A DNA stretch of 62,000 bases from NCBI GenBank assembly GCA_905221605.1, contig CAJNDS010002070.1, forward strand, positions 276,296 to 338,295. Reading direction: 5' to 3'. Shown in pieces: positions 1 to 9,599 of this stretch (position 1 is its first letter; each line of letters opens with the position of its first letter). This DNA comes from Symbiodinium natans. Its lineage: Eukaryota; Sar; Dinophyceae; Suessiales; Symbiodiniaceae. The position numbers and the translations under genes are program-made. The notes under the pieces were generated by a model, which worked only from the letters and a program-made list of their open reading frames with translations, had not been told where the DNA came from and did no database searches.

Positions 1-48
1 TAGGGGGTTTAGGGGGTTTAGGGGGTTTAGGGGGTTTAGGGTTTAGGG
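1..48 (+). repeat. TTTAGGGGG-type 9-mer array at window start
   Basis: Five units of a G-expanded telomere-like repeat run into ordinary TTTAGGG. A chromosome end on the left side of the plus strand would show CCCTAAA, so this is interstitial. Confidence 0.9.
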
Positions 49-299
49 TTAAATCTAGTTGAGTGCTTGGAGGGTCGAACCTTATTTGGGCACACTTTTC
101 GAGCGGCTGTAACTCTACCTTTCGAAGTCTCCCGCTCACTTTCGTGGCAGGGCCATGGATGCCCAGGGTTTAGGGTTTAGGGTTTAGGGTTGAGGGTTTA
201 GGGTTTAGGGTTGAGGGTTTAGGGTTTAGGGCTTCAGAGGAGCGTTCATACACCCAATCACGAGTATGCCTTTCACACGGAATGCCAAAATCCCAAAAC

Positions 300-770
300 C
301 CCACAGTCGTAAACCCTCAAACTCTCAACCCTCAACCCTAAACCCTAAACCCTAAACCCTAAGCTCGTAAACCCTCAAACCCTCCAACCTCCATAAAATC
401 TAAAGCCCTCAACTCCTCAAGCCTCTAAGCCCTAATAACCCTGAAAAGACTAATCCCTCCCAACCCTTAAGCCTCGTAAACCCTAAACCCTTCAAAGCCC
501 AGCCCTATAAACCCTCCTAAACCCTAAACCCTCCTAAGCGCTAAGCCCTCCGAAACCCTAAACCCGAAACCCTAACCCCCTAAACCTTCCCAAACCCTAA
601 ATCCTAAACCCTCCAAACCCTATATCAACCCTCCCAAACCCTAACCCTCCCAAACCCTAAACCCTAAACCCTAAACCCTAAACCCTAAACCCTAAACCCT
701 AAACTCCCTAAACTCCCTAAACTCCCTAAACTCCCTAAACTCCCTAAACTCCCTAAACTCCCTAAACCCT
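300..770 (-). repeat. Degenerate then regular CCCTAAA block with a CTCCCTAAA 9-mer run
   Basis: Positions 300-650 hold decayed CCCTAAA-like units (ccctcaaac, ccctccaaa). About 656-705 is regular CCCTAAA and about 706-765 is a homogeneous 9-mer CTCCCTAAA. No gene is seen between 60 and 800 apart from two unassigned islands (about 60-165 and 232-300). Confidence 0.85.
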
Positions 771-804
771 CACCTAATGACTCTAAGCCCCAATTCCCTC
801 CCAG

Positions 805-859
805 GATTGCCGCATCTGCATGCTTCCATCTTGGCCCTTGATGCTGCTACAGGGGAGGC
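805..859 (+). CDS. Putative exon between telomeric blocks
   Basis: Acceptor TTCCCTCCCAG; the donor GTTTAGGG is the first unit of the following array. The 55 nt read LPHLHASILALDAATGE in phase 2. The LALDAATGE end resembles the blade motif of PQQ-type beta-propellers, but it is too short to assign. CCCTAAA repeats lie on the left and TTTAGGG on the right. Confidence 0.45.
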
Positions 860-1192
860 GTTTAGGGTTTAGGGTTTAGGGTTTAGGGTTTAGGGTTTAG
901 GGTTTAGGGTTAGGGCCAATGGTTTGTGGTTCAGGGTTTGCAGGGCTTACGCAGCATCGGCTTTTGTTTTCGAAGCTTAGTGTTGTGCACCTGTACTGTC
1001 TCACGTGTTTCTTTTTTGGCACTTTGTGTGACATTACTCGCCTGTTCGTTGTTCTTGTTCATTTCGTTGTTTCTTTTCCTGGTTGACACTTTATGTGACC
1101 TCGTGTTTTTGTGGCAATATCATTTTTCATGGCAACAAGAAGAAGAGCTCCAAAGTTCCACAAGCATTACCTTGGTAGCTTTTCCTTTGCAG

Positions 1193-1283
1193 TTTTCTTC
1201 GCATGGGTTCTTTAAGAAACACGCCGGCACCGGAAAGGCCGCCCTCATCACAATCTGTACCAAGCTCTTCATCAACAAAACCT
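1193..1283 (+). CDS. Putative exon, possibly terminal
   Basis: Canonical acceptor TTTTCCTTTGCAG. The open frame reads FSSHGFFKKHAGTGKAALIT and then ICTKLFINKT, with many C-ending codons, and meets TGA at 1283-1285. The end may be a true stop or a GA donor (T|GAACCC), which begins a CCC-rich stretch. A competing upstream reading at 1140-1174 would need an 18-nt intron and is not preferred. Confidence 0.45.
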
Positions 1284-1468
1284 GAACCCGAGACCAAAAC
1301 ACCGTTCCCTTGTCTTCCTAGGTTTTAGGGTTTTGGTTTTAGGGTTTAGGGTTTCGGGTGTAGGGTTTCCTAAACCCTTAACCCTAGACCCTAGACCCTA
1401 AACCCTACACTCTAAGCCCTAAACCCTAAACCCATGAACCCTAGCTTGTTGGTTCTTCCCCCTTGCAG

Positions 1469-1502
1469 TCAGAGTTGAATGACAGCGTTCCCGGGAGGGG
1501 AG
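1469..1502 (+). CDS. Putative small exon
   Basis: Strong pyrimidine tract and acceptor (CTTCCCCCTTGCAG), donor GTTCTTG. The 34 nt read SELNDSVPGRG. It is preceded by degenerate CCCTAAA units and followed by TTTAGGG units from about 1528. Confidence 0.4.
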
Positions 1503-1819
1503 GTTCTTGAAAACCCAGGACCCAGGGTTTAGGGTTTAGGGTTAAGGGTTCAGGGTTTAGGGTGTAGGGTTTAGGGTTTAGGGTGGCTAGACAAAATGGA
1601 CTTTAGTGTGAAACCCAAACAGGGAACCCCGATACTAGGAGTAGAATTGTACCTACCACGGTCCCCATTTTCCCTTTGTATTCCTACTATATTCTTGGGT
1701 TCCTTGGGTTCCCATTAGGATCCTTTAATGGCGACGGGACAAGAGCCCCTTGTGAGGGGCAATGCTTACTTTAAAGGGAACCTTGCCCGTGTAGAGGACT
1801 GTGGAGCTCCCCTTGCTGC

Positions 1820-1975
1820 CTGAACCCTAAACCCTGAACCCTAAACCCTAAACCCTAAACCCTAAACCCTAAGCCCTAAGCCCTAAGCCCTAAGCCCTAA
1901 GCCCTAAGCCCTAAGCCCTAAGCCCTAAGCCCTAAGCCCTAAGCCCTAAGCCCTAAGCCCTAAGCCCTAAACCCT
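1820..1975 (-). repeat. CCCTAAA block dominated by the CCCTAAG variant
   Basis: After a few CCCTAAA units there are about 14 consecutive CCCTAAG units, then a return to CCCTAAA. This is a clear case of a single variant homogenised within one block. Confidence 0.95.
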
Positions 1976-2026
1976 AGCCATTTCGCAACAAAACACAAAA
2001 CAACAGAAGCAGACAAATGAGGTCAG

Positions 2027-2097
2027 CCCTTTCCGAAGCTTCGGTGCCTGCAGGCGATCTGGGAGGTCTTCCTCCCAGAGTACACAGGCAAGGCAAC
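2027..2097 (+). CDS. Putative exon, possibly glycosyltransferase 20-like
   Basis: Acceptor GAGGTCAG, donor GTTGATTTGG. The frame reads PFPKLRCLQAIWEVFLPEYT and then GKAT. The K-L-R ... P-E-x-x-G-K-x-x-L spacing recalls trehalose-6-phosphate synthase domains; this is a by-eye resemblance with low weight. Flanks are a CCCTAAG/CCCTAAA block on the left and TTGAGGG/TTTAGGG on the right. Confidence 0.35.
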
Positions 2098-2203
2098 GTT
2101 GATTTGGGGTTTCCGGTTGAGGGTTTAGGGTTGAGGGTTTAGGGTTGAGGGTTTAGGGGTTCAGGGTTTAGGAGTTTAAGGTTTAGGGTTTAGGGGTTAA
2201 GGT

Positions 2204-2204
<1 letters not shown>

Positions 2205-2270
<66 letters not shown>

Positions 2271-2360
2271 GGGTGAGGGGTGAGGGGTGAGGGGTGAGGG
2301 GTGAGGGGTGAGGGGTGAGGGGTTGAGGGTTAAGGAGTTTAAGGTTTAGGGTTTAGGGGT

Positions 2361-2413
<53 letters not shown>

Positions 2414-2440
2414 GGCTGAGGGTTGAGGGTTGAGGGTTGA
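2205..2440 (+). repeat. TTGAGGG and GTGAGGG variant arrays
   Basis: Homogeneous GGGTTGA units (about 2205-2265), then GGGGTGA units (about 2270-2322), then GGGTTGA again (2357-2440). These are sequence-shifted telomere variants kept in phase over many units. Confidence 0.95.
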
Positions 2441-2441
2441 G

Positions 2442-2491
2442 CAGGAGAAGGAACAGGGAATAGGCAGAGGAACAGGAAGTTTCGGAGGAAG
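2442..2491 (+). CDS. Putative exon whose acceptor lies in the TTGAGGG array
   Basis: The acceptor is the last array unit (GGGTTGAG|C) and the donor is GTGTATGG. The 50 nt read QEKEQGIGRGTGSFGG. This is the opposite arrangement to most islands, because a G-rich repeat precedes the exon. Confidence 0.35.
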
Positions 2492-2960
2492 GTGTATGGG
2501 ATAAAGCCACCGAAGCCCCCAAGCTTACCAAGCCCCCAACCGCAAAACCCTCAACCCTCAGCCCCCAACCCCCAACCCCCAACCCCCAACCCCCAACCCT
2601 CAACCCTCAACCCTCAACCCGAGACGGCTTAATGAGGGGTTAGGGTTTAGGGCTTGGGCTTAGGGTTTGGGGTGTGCGTCCGTGTAGGCGCGCGGAGAGT
2701 GCGCCTTTTCTTTACATTTGGGGGCGCGCGCCCGAATGAATTAAGGCCTATATGCAACCTAAACACCCTAAGCCCTAAAGCATTGAAGCGCCCTGAGACC
2801 TTGCAAGCCCCAAGACCTATCTGGCCTATAACCTCAAGCCATGCTGCACCCTCGCCATCCCGTAGCTATCGAATCCTGTACACCCTGCAACTCTAAGCCC
2901 CGTATCCTAATTAAACCCCTAAACCCCAAACCCTAAACCCTGAACCTACAACAAAAGCAG

Positions 2961-3040
2961 GGCCACTGTGGATGGCGGCGGGCGATACGGAGGGCATAGT
3001 TCAGCGAACCCTGGCGCCTCGCCACACTCAGCCTTTTGAG
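2961..3040 (+). CDS. Putative exon
   Basis: Acceptor CAACAAAAGCAG|G, donor GAG|GTGTTAGGG. The open frame reads PLWMAAGDTEGIVQRTLAPR then HTQPFE. CCCTAAA-like units precede it and TTTAGGG-like units follow. No family recognised. Confidence 0.45.
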
Positions 3041-3150
3041 GTGTTAGGGCTCAGAGTGTGGCACGTGGTTTAGGGCCTAGGGTTCAGGGATATTATTGCT
3101 AGGGTTTAGGGTTTGTTTAGGCTCAGGCATATTTAGGGTTTAGGGTTTAG

Positions 3151-3270
3151 GGATACTGGGACCCAAAGTAGGCCCTTATTCCCTTTTGTTAGGGTTCTAG
3201 GTTCCCTGAAAAGGCCCGTTAAACCAAAAGGGCACCCTTTGTATTCCTGGGTTCCTCTGGGGTCTAGTTG
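3151..3270. repeat. Dispersed element family F, copy 1
   Basis: Shares with 15333-15441, 20226-20350, 31365-31446, 32636-32702, 38291-38392 and 40979-41040 the order: TAGGTTCCCT, a short gap, AAACC-AAAAGGGCACCCTTT, then ATTCCTAGGTTAC and a GGGTCTA end. It carries no open frame and looks like a short non-autonomous element of about 110 bp. Confidence 0.6.
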
Positions 3271-3540
3271 TGGGCATTTGACCCTAAACCCTAAACCCTG
3301 AACCCTAAACCCTAAACCCTAAACCCCAAACCCTAAACCCTAAACCCCAAACCCTATACCCCAAAAACCGGTGTTCCTGTAAACGTAGCCTTAGGCTTTA
3401 GGCTTTAGGGTTTATCCTCAACCCGAACGCCCTAAACCCTGTAAACCTCAGGTCAGAAACAGAAGCCCTCGTTATGTAGTGTATATACGGGTTGTATTAC
3501 AAAGGGCCCAAATGAAGGGCCCATACTTCGGCACCCTCAA

Positions 3541-3870
3541 CCCTAAACCCTAAACCCTAAACCCTAAACCCTAAACCCTAAACCCTAAACCCTAAACCCT
3601 AAACCCTAAACCCTAAACCCTAAACCCTAAAAAAAACCTGTAAAGCTTCAGGCAGGGCTACAGCCCATCTGCCTTCCGGCACACTGGAGTGCTGCCTACC
3701 TCGACAAGACGCCCGGCACCACCCCTTTTCCCCCAAACCCTAAACCCTAAACCCTAAACCCTAAACCCTAAACCCTAAACCCTAAACCCTAAACCCTAAA
3801 CCCTAAACCCTAAACCCTAAACCCTAAACCCTAAACCCTAAACCCTAAACCCTAAACCCTAAACCCTAAA
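3541..3870 (-). repeat. Two long CCCTAAA arrays
   Basis: Near-perfect CCCTAAA from 3541 to 3630 and from 3735 to 3870, separated by the island at 3640-3734. Confidence 0.95.
3652..3710 (+). CDS. Putative exon between two CCCTAAA arrays
   Basis: Acceptor AAAGCTTCAG. The frame reads AGLQPICLPAHWSAAYLDK. The best donor is GC (GAC|GCCCGG); no GT donor is visible. Unlike most islands, both flanks are C-rich repeats. Confidence 0.3.
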
Positions 3871-4226
3871 CCCCTTTTTCCCCCTTTTCCCCGGATGCAA
3901 AGTTTAGGGTTGAAGTTTTAGGGCTTAGCAGAGCTCTGGCCCGGGTCAGCCCTCAACCCTAAACCCTAAATCCCTGAAAGCCCCCTTACCCCGCCCCCCC
4001 CCCCAAAAAAAAAAACATTAAAAAAAAAAAACATTCCTCAAACCCCCTTAACAAACCCCCCTTAACACCCCCTTACCTCTTAAAATGCGCCTTAAAATGC
4101 GCCTTTCAGACCCCCAACCAAAGCCTGAGACTCAAATGCCCTGAAAGCCCCGAAAGCCCTAAACCCCGCAAGCTCCGAATCAGTCGTCACAGCGCCCCAA
4201 AGGAGTGAACACCTGACCCCCCTTAA

Positions 4227-4375
4227 GTTTAGGGTTTAGGGTTTAGGGTTTAGGGTTTAGGGTTAGGGTTTAGGGTTTAGGGTTTAGGGTTTAGGGTTTA
4301 GGGTTTAGGGTTTAGGGTTTAGGGTTTAGGGTTTAGGGTTTAGGGTTTAGGGTTTAGGGTTTAGGGTTTAGGGTG
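4227..4375 (+). repeat. TTTAGGG array
   Basis: About 21 near-perfect units with one shortened unit (GGTTAGGG). The stretch before it, 3880-4226, is degenerate repeat plus homopolymer C and A runs; no gene seen. Confidence 0.95.
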
Positions 4376-4690
4376 TAAGGTTTCTACGAGAAACTTCGGA
4401 TGTTTCCCCGTATAAGGAGTGCTTTTTTTGTAAGAGGCAGGCATCGCTTTGGCTACTCTTTTTCATTACCATAACACCACATATCCCAAAACCCTCAGCC
4501 CTGACCCAAAAACCTCCGCCCCAAAAAGCACTAAGCAATGTCCGAAATCCTAAGAAATACTAAGCCAATACAACCCTTGCCCCTCAACCCTATACCCTAA
4601 ACCGGCACCCTTAACCCTGAAACCTAAACCCTAAACCCAAAAGGAACGGGGTCGTTTATGCGGGCCGCTGTGACGGATTCCTGACTGCAG

Positions 4691-4724
4691 CGAAGGGGGC
4701 TTGAGAGATTTTGGCAATGGGGCC
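4691..4724 (+). CDS. Putative micro-exon ending at a TTTAGGG donor
   Basis: Acceptor CTGACTGCAG, donor GTTTAGGG directly at the array start. Reads EGGLRDFGNGA. An alternative upstream frame (NGVVYAGRCDGFLTAAKGA, about 4645-4700) is also open, so the exact exon is unsure. Confidence 0.3.
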
Positions 4725-4965
4725 GTTTAGGGTTTAGGGTTTAGGGTTTATGGTTTAGGGCTTAGGGCTTCGGGTTTAGGGTTTGTAGGTGGTTTTAAGG
4801 GGCTTGAAGGTTCCCTTTAAGGAATATGATGGGGGAGACCCCAAGTAGGGACCCAGAATCTTGTATTGCCCTTAAGGCCTCTTCCAGGGGTCCCTCCGTT
4901 AGTCCCTTGATACCCGCCTTGGGACGGGTTTAAGCCAGTTTAAGCCCTGCCCTTGTTTACTGGGA

Positions 4966-5042
4966 TCCGAAGTATGGGCCGTGAGCACATATAGTGTACA
5001 TAAGGGTTTTCTTACAAGGGTCCCAAATTAAGGGCCCATACA
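4966..5042. repeat. Dispersed element family C, partial copy
   Basis: Contains AAGTATGGGCC near the left edge, a TATA-rich AAGGG middle and AAGGGCCCATAC on the right, as in 3475-3529, 40840-40952, 45401-45521, 46507-46585 and 48729-48836. The ends are inverted copies of ATGGGCCC. Confidence 0.5.
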
Positions 5043-5321
5043 TTGAACCCTATACGATAAACCCTGACACCTTAACACTAGACGCGAAGCAAACCAAGCT
5101 CGACAATTTAAGCTGGAGGTTGGTCCCTCGTCCCCTTAAAAGCAAAGGTTAGGGTTTAGGGTTTGGGGTTTCGGGTTTGGGGTTTGGGGTTTAGGGTTTG
5201 GGGTTTAGGGGCCCTGAAGCCCTCAACGCTCAAGAACATGGAGGGCTTAGTGGGGGCCCTAGACCCCCTAAACCCTCAACGACTTATGTACGTTGTAGTG
5301 TTTAGGGGCCAGGCGATAATA

Positions 5322-5452
5322 CCCTAAACCCCTAAACCCCTAAACCCCTAAACCCCTAAACCCCTAAACCCCTAAACCCCTAAACCCCTAAACCCCTAAA
5401 ACCCTAAACCCTAAACCCTAAACCCTAAACCCTAAACCCTAAACCCTAAACC
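5322..5452 (-). repeat. CCCCTAAA 8-mer array turning into CCCTAAA
   Basis: About ten CCCCTAAA units pass abruptly into CCCTAAA units at about 5400. The same 8-mer forms the array at 8790-9020. Confidence 0.95.
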
Positions 5453-5456
5453 CTAG

Positions 5457-5534
5457 GCAACCTCCACGTCGTCTACGGCCCGCAGTCTGTGGTGACAGTC
5501 GAACCTGGCACCTTTGGCTCTTACTCGGCCAACA
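5457..5534 (+). CDS. Putative exon with a CCCTAG acceptor
   Basis: The array ends CCCTAAACCCTAG and the open frame starts at once: NLHVVYGPQSVVTVEPGTFG, then SYSAN. The V-E-P-G-T-F stretch recalls cysteine-rich GCC2/GCC3 or EGF-like modules, too short to claim. A GC donor (A|GCTGAC) is placed before an in-frame TGA. A second possible acceptor is CCCGCAG at 5485. Confidence 0.4.
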
Positions 5535-6052
5535 GCTGACTGTTTGGGTTTAGGGTTTAGGGCATAGGGTTTAGGGTTTAGGGTTTAGGGTTTAGGGTTA
5601 CGGGATTAGGGTTTTAGGGTTTAGGGTTTAGTGCCTAGAGTATGGGATTGGGGGTTTCGGGTCTGGGGGTTTAGGGTTTAGGGTTTTGGGCTTTAGGGCG
5701 TAGGCTTTAGGGTTTAGGGCTACCGGGCTTGGGGGTTTAGGGTTTAGGGCTACCGGGTTCAGGGTTTAGGGCTACCGGGTTAGGTCTCCCAGCCCGAACC
5801 CTAAACCCTAAACCCCAAACCCTAAACCCTAAACCCGCTTAGATCCTGAGCCGTTTTGGGGTTAAGCTAGAAGTGACTTTTGCCAGGTATTAACAACAGC
5901 CAAACCAAGGTACTGGTAAGCGTCGTATGCAATGGGTTTAGGGGTGGAGGGGAGATACGAGCCGTCGCAGTCCATTTCATATTGCTACGACTGTTTGATT
6001 GTTCGTTTTGTTGTTCAAGGTAATCTCTTCCATGGTACACGCTTTTCACCAG

Positions 6053-6076
6053 GGTTTGAAGCGCAACTTAACACAT
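6053..6076 (+). CDS. Putative micro-exon
   Basis: Acceptor CGCTTTTCACCAG, donor GTCCCTGTCC. Reads GLKRNLTH. It lies in a less repetitive stretch (5850-6145) with other acceptor-like pyrimidine tracts. Confidence 0.3.
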
Positions 6077-6227
6077 GTCCCTGTCCTCTTTTGCATATTG
6101 GATTTCAGCTGTAAAGGAGGTTGAATTGATATTAGTAGAGGGATGATGCTACCCTAAACCCTAAACCCTAAACCCTAAACCCTAAACCCTAAACCCTAAA
6201 CCCTAGACCATACACTGCTGCACCCAG

Positions 6228-6283
6228 GCATGATCGTGGACAACGCTACCGGATTGGTCGGGGAGCTGTCGCTACGCAGCAAC
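6228..6283 (+). CDS. Putative exon
   Basis: Acceptor GCTGCACCCAG, donor GTATGGGT. Reads MIVDNATGLVGELSLRSN with phases 2/0. A CCCTAAA array ends at 6205. The right side (6284-6330) is non-repetitive before the next array. Confidence 0.45.
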
Positions 6284-6334
6284 GTATGGGTCTAAAAATT
6301 ATGATGGGTGTGCACCTTATGACATGCCCCCTTC

Positions 6335-6780
6335 AAAACCCTAAACCCTAAAACCCTAAACCCTAAACCCTAAACCCTAAACCCTAAACCCTAAACCCTA
6401 AAACCCTAAAACCCTAAAACCCTAAAACCCTAAAACCCTAAAACCCTAACACCCTAAAACCCTAAAACCCTAAAACCCTAAAACCCTAAAACCCTAACAC
6501 CCTAACACCCTAAAACCCTAAAACCCTAAAACCCTAAAACCCTAAAACCCTAAAACCCTAAAACCCTAAAACCCTAAAACCCTAAAACCCTAAAACCCTA
6601 AAACCCTAAAACCCTAAAACCCTAAAACCCTAAAAACCTAAAACCCTAAAACCCTAAAACCCTAAAACCCTAAAACCCTAAAACCCTAAAACCCTAAAAC
6701 CCTAAAACCCTAAAACCCTAAAACCCTAAAACCCTAAAACCCTAAAACCCTAAAACCCTAAAACCCTAAAACCCTTACCC
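6335..6780 (-). repeat. CCCTAAAA 8-mer array (TTTTAGGG type)
   Basis: About 440 bp of nearly pure CCCTAAAA with occasional CCCTAACA units. TTTTAGGG is the Chlamydomonas-type telomere repeat; here it is one homogeneous block amid heptamers. Confidence 0.95.
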
Positions 6781-6869
6781 GAAACCCGAAACCCCTAAAA
6801 CCCTAGAGCTCCTGAAGCTTGAAAGCCTCAGCCCCAAAAGGCCTCCAGCCCCAACACTGGCCAGAGCAG

Positions 6870-6888
6870 CCCTCGAACCTTCAAGACG
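6870..6888 (+). CDS. Putative micro-exon
   Basis: Acceptor GGCCAGAGCAG, donor GTTGGTTTAGGG. Reads PSNLQD. Only 19 nt long, so support is mostly positional. Confidence 0.25.
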
Positions 6889-7309
6889 GTTGGTTTAGGG
6901 AGTCTAGGGTTTAAGGTTCAGGGTTTAGGGTTTAGGGCTGAGGTGGAGCTTGTCTTACTGGGATAGCAGCTGATGGGGCTTTCTTTCGCACATGTCGCGC
7001 TTTGAACTTTTGGGGTTTCCTGATCTAACCTTTTTTCCTTCTTGGATAATGGAGAGGTATGTTTTTTGGTGTTGCGGTTATATCTTCGAGGTACCAGTTT
7101 GATGGCAGAACGTCCTGTCCAAAATGTAGCTATGAATCCCCCCCCCCCCACGCTCGGACCAAAATGATTGTTCTTGCAAACTTTAATCCCGATAGTTTAC
7201 TATTTTTTTGCATGCGCATGAGACACGCGGGGAGGGTCTGGCGTCGGAGGCCCTGAACCCTGATTGTTCCTCTTCAACCCTGAGAGCCCTGAACCCGAAA
7301 AGCCTAACC

Positions 7310-7500
7310 CCTAGACCCTAAACCCTAAACCCTAGACCCTAAACCCTAAACCCTAAACCCTAAACCCTAAACCCTAAACCCTAAACCCTAAACCCTAAAC
7401 CCTTAACCCTTAACCCTAAACCCTAAACCCTAAACCCTAAACCCTAAACCCTAAACCCTAAACCCTAACCCAAACCCTAAACCCTAAACCATAAACCTTA
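7310..7500 (-). repeat. CCCTAAA array
   Basis: About 190 bp with a few CCCTTAA and CCATAAA units. It leads straight into the acceptor of the exon at 7528. Confidence 0.95.
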
Positions 7501-7527
7501 AACCCCACCCTTTCTTTCCCAAAACAG

Positions 7528-7611
7528 AAGCCGAGGATCCCCTTAGGGTCCGGTCCGCTCCACGGAGCCATGGGCTTTGCCGAGGAGATGTTCGCCTACG
7601 CCGCCCAGCTT
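7528..7611 (+). CDS. Putative exon, 28 codons
   Basis: Canonical acceptor CCTTTCTTTCCCAAAACAG, donor GTGTTGAGGG. Reads KPRIPLGSGPLHGAMGFAEE, then MFAYAAQL, with C/G-rich third positions. An array of CCCTAAA precedes it and TTTAGGG follows at once. Family not recognised; one of the better exon calls. Confidence 0.55.
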
Positions 7612-7617
7612 GTGTTG

Positions 7618-7785
7618 AGGGTTTAGGGTTTAGGGTTTAGGGTTTAGGGTTTAGGGTTTAGGGTTCAGGGTTTAGGGTTTAGGGTTTAGGGTTTAGGGTT
7701 TAGGGTTTAGGGTTTAGGGTTTAGGCTTTAGGGTTTAGGGTTCAGGGGTTTAGGGTTCAGGGTTTAGGGTTTAGGGTTTAGGGCC
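7618..7785 (+). repeat. TTTAGGG array
   Basis: About 165 bp, with some TTCAGGG units near the end. It passes into half of a fold-back element at 7784-7824. Confidence 0.95.
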
Positions 7786-7824
7786 CCCTATCAAGGACTG
7801 CTAGTATTAGGGGGAACATCCCAA
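7784..7824. mobile_element. Right arm of fold-back family A
   Basis: Contains AAGGACTGCTAGTATTAG and GGGGGAACATCCCAA, the reverse complement of the TTGGGATGTTCCC left end seen at 11361, 34024, 38452 and 44380. The left arm is missing. Confidence 0.55.
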
Positions 7825-7850
7825 GGTTACATAAGGATATGCTGTTCAAG

Positions 7851-7913
7851 CCATGGCGTCCGTGAGGGCCTCGAGGAGGTTCAACAGGGCTTCTGGAGGT
7901 TGGGCTGTGGGGG
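7851..7913 (+). CDS. Putative exon with possible start codon
   Basis: Acceptor TGCTGTTCAAG, then CC ATG at 7853; reads MASVRASRRFNRASGGWAVG and ends at GTTCAAGG. The Arg/Ser-rich start could be a first exon with an organelle-targeting flavour, or an internal exon. A TTTAGGG array follows. Confidence 0.35.
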
Positions 7914-8047
7914 GTTCAAGGTTCAGGGTTTAGGGTTTAGGGTTTAGGGTTTAGGGTTTAGGGTTTAAGGTTTAGGGTTTAGGGTTTAGGGTTTTGGGTT
8001 TTGGGTTTCGGGTTTAGGCCTTGGAGTTTAAGGGGTGATTCGCCCAG

Positions 8048-8091
8048 CTGCCGAGATAGCTTCAACAGCATGACATTGCCTCTTGACAACA
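8048..8091 (+). CDS. Putative exon
   Basis: Acceptor TTCGCCCAG, GC donor (AACA|GCGGCT). Reads CRDSFNSMTLPLDN. Here TTTAGGG is on the left and CCCTAAA/CCCTGAA on the right, the minority arrangement. Confidence 0.35.
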
Positions 8092-8099
8092 GCGGCTGA

Positions 8100-8200
8100 A
8101 CCCTAAACCTTGAACCCTAAGCCCTAAACCCTGAACCCTGAACCCTGAACCCTGAACCCTGAACCCTGAACCCTGAACCTTGAACCCTAGACCCAAAAAC
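8100..8200 (-). repeat. CCCTGAA variant array
   Basis: About nine consecutive CCCTGAA units flanked by CCCTAAA units. Confidence 0.9.
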
Positions 8201-8252
8201 CCTAAACCCAAACCCTACAAACTATAGGCCGGCAACCGGAGCCCTAATCCAG

Positions 8253-8293
8253 GCCAGGTACATCCAGAAGCACGACCAGCAGTGGTCAGACCC
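8253..8293 (+). CDS. Putative exon
   Basis: Acceptor CCCTAATCCAG. Reads ARYIQKHDQQWSD. The end is unsure: a GA donor (CCC|GAAACTC) fits. A CCCTAAA-like block follows. Confidence 0.35.
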
Positions 8294-8382
8294 GAAACTC
8301 GAAACCCAAAACCCTAAAGCCTAAACCCTAAACGGTAAACCCTAACACATCTGCCCTACCCCCTGATACCCCGTGCCCCCAG

Positions 8383-8454
8383 AGCCCCCAAAACCGTGTC
8401 CATCCCCAGTCGACGTGCGACACCATCCACGTCTTTTACCCGCCGGCAGCCTGA
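8383..8454 (+). CDS. Putative exon, possibly terminal
   Basis: Acceptor CCGTGCCCCCAG. Reads SPQNRVHPQSTCDTIHVFYP, then PAA and TGA. A GC donor (CCG|GCAGCC) just before the stop is an alternative end. Confidence 0.4.
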   Translation, partial: SPQNRVHPQSTCDTIHVFYPPAA

Positions 8455-8570
8455 GCACAGGCGCTGAAGGGCCTTAGGACTTAGGGTTTAGGACTTAGCG
8501 TTTAGGCCCTTGCTCTAGGGCTCCAAACTCTAACCCTTTTGGCTACAGCAAGCCCATTGTGCTCTTGCAG

Positions 8571-8623
8571 AACACAGTGGCAGTTGAACCTTCCCGCTGT
8601 ACTTCTCACATTAGAAATCCAGG
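8571..8623 (+). CDS. Putative exon
   Basis: Acceptor TGTGCTCTTGCAG, donor GTTTAGGG formed by the array (AG|GGTTTAGGG). Reads NTVAVEPSRCTSHIRNP. Confidence 0.45.
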
Positions 8624-8708
8624 GTTTAGGGTTTAGGGTTTAGGGTTTAGGGTTTAGGGTTTAGGGTTTAGGGTTTAGGGTTTAGGGTTTGCGAGCATGT
8701 CAAAGCAG

Positions 8709-8754
8709 TGTGTTTCACCCGGCCAGAGTGCACAAGTAGAAAGGACATTCAGAG
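8709..8754 (+). CDS. Putative exon
   Basis: Acceptor GTCAAAGCAG, donor G|GTCATC. Reads CVSPGQSAQVERTFR. The TTTAGGG array 8622-8690 lies before it and a CCCCTAAA array after it. Confidence 0.35.
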
Positions 8755-8789
8755 GTCATCTGCTTTGAGACACTTGTCCTAAGCCCTCA

Positions 8790-9065
8790 GTCCCTAAACC
8801 CCTAAACCCCTAAACCCCTAAACCCCTAAACCCCTAAACCCCTAAACCCCTAAACCCCTAAACCCCTAAACCCCTAAACCCCTAAACCCCTAACCCCTTA
8901 ACCCCTAAACCCCTAAACCCCCCCCTAAACCCTAAACCCCTAAACCCCTAAACCCCTAAACCCCTAAACCCCTAAACCCCTAAACCCCTAAACCCCTAAA
9001 CCCCTAAACCCCTAAACCCCTAAACCCTAAACCCCAAACCCTAAACCATAAACCCTAAACCCTAA
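8790..9065 (-). repeat. CCCCTAAA 8-mer array
   Basis: About 30 CCCCTAAA units with a short break near 8890-8935, then CCCTAAA units to 9065. Confidence 0.95.
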
Positions 9066-9103
9066 ACCCTAATGACAATGACAACCCCGTAACCTTGTTG
9101 CAG

Positions 9104-9123
9104 GACAGGTTTCGTAAAGCCCG
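9104..9123 (+). CDS. Putative 20-nt micro-exon
   Basis: Good acceptor (AACCTTGTTGCAG|G) and donor GTTTGAGGG. Reads DRFRKA plus two bases. A CCCTAAA block lies on the left and TTTAGGG on the right. Confidence 0.4.
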
Positions 9124-9599
9124 GTTTGAGGGTTTAGGGTTTAGGGTCTATGGTTTAGGGTTTGGGCCTATAAAGGTTCCCCAAAGCCCCCCTGAAGCCT
9201 GAAAACCTACTCCCCCCCTACCTAGGCCCTAAACCACGTCCGATCATTGAAGTCAGAGGCCTTCCTGAGCCCTATAGCAACACTGCCCTAAACCCTAAAC
9301 CCTAATCCCTAAACCCTAAACCCTAAACCGAGCCCCGAGTGCTAACGTCGCCCCAAAGCTCGGACTTTGGGGTTTGAGGTTTAGGGTTTTGGGGTTTAGG
9401 TTTGGGGTTTTGGGGGTTTAGGTTTAGGGTTAAGGGCTTAGAGGAAGGGAGTGTTCCAGGTGGGGTGCCTCATATGAGGCTTCTATAAAATAAAAAAAAT
9501 GAGGGCGCTGAGGGTTACATAAGGGTTGTACAAGGGTATAGTAGGGCAGGGAAGCCACCTACCTGAAATGGGCCCAGAATAAGAGCACACACACACGCA

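Noticed and set aside
1-60. Chromosome end (telomere) at the left edge
   Set aside because: A left telomere would read CCCTAAA on the plus strand. The edge reads TTTAGGGGG and soon passes into unique sequence, and similar blocks occur throughout.
1140-1192. An 18-nt intron GTAGCTTTTCCTTTGCAG (and similar 16-19 nt spacers at 20040-20055 and 32042-32060)
   Set aside because: Far below normal spliceosomal intron length, and the flanking phases do not match in any of the three cases. They reflect overlapping exon guesses.
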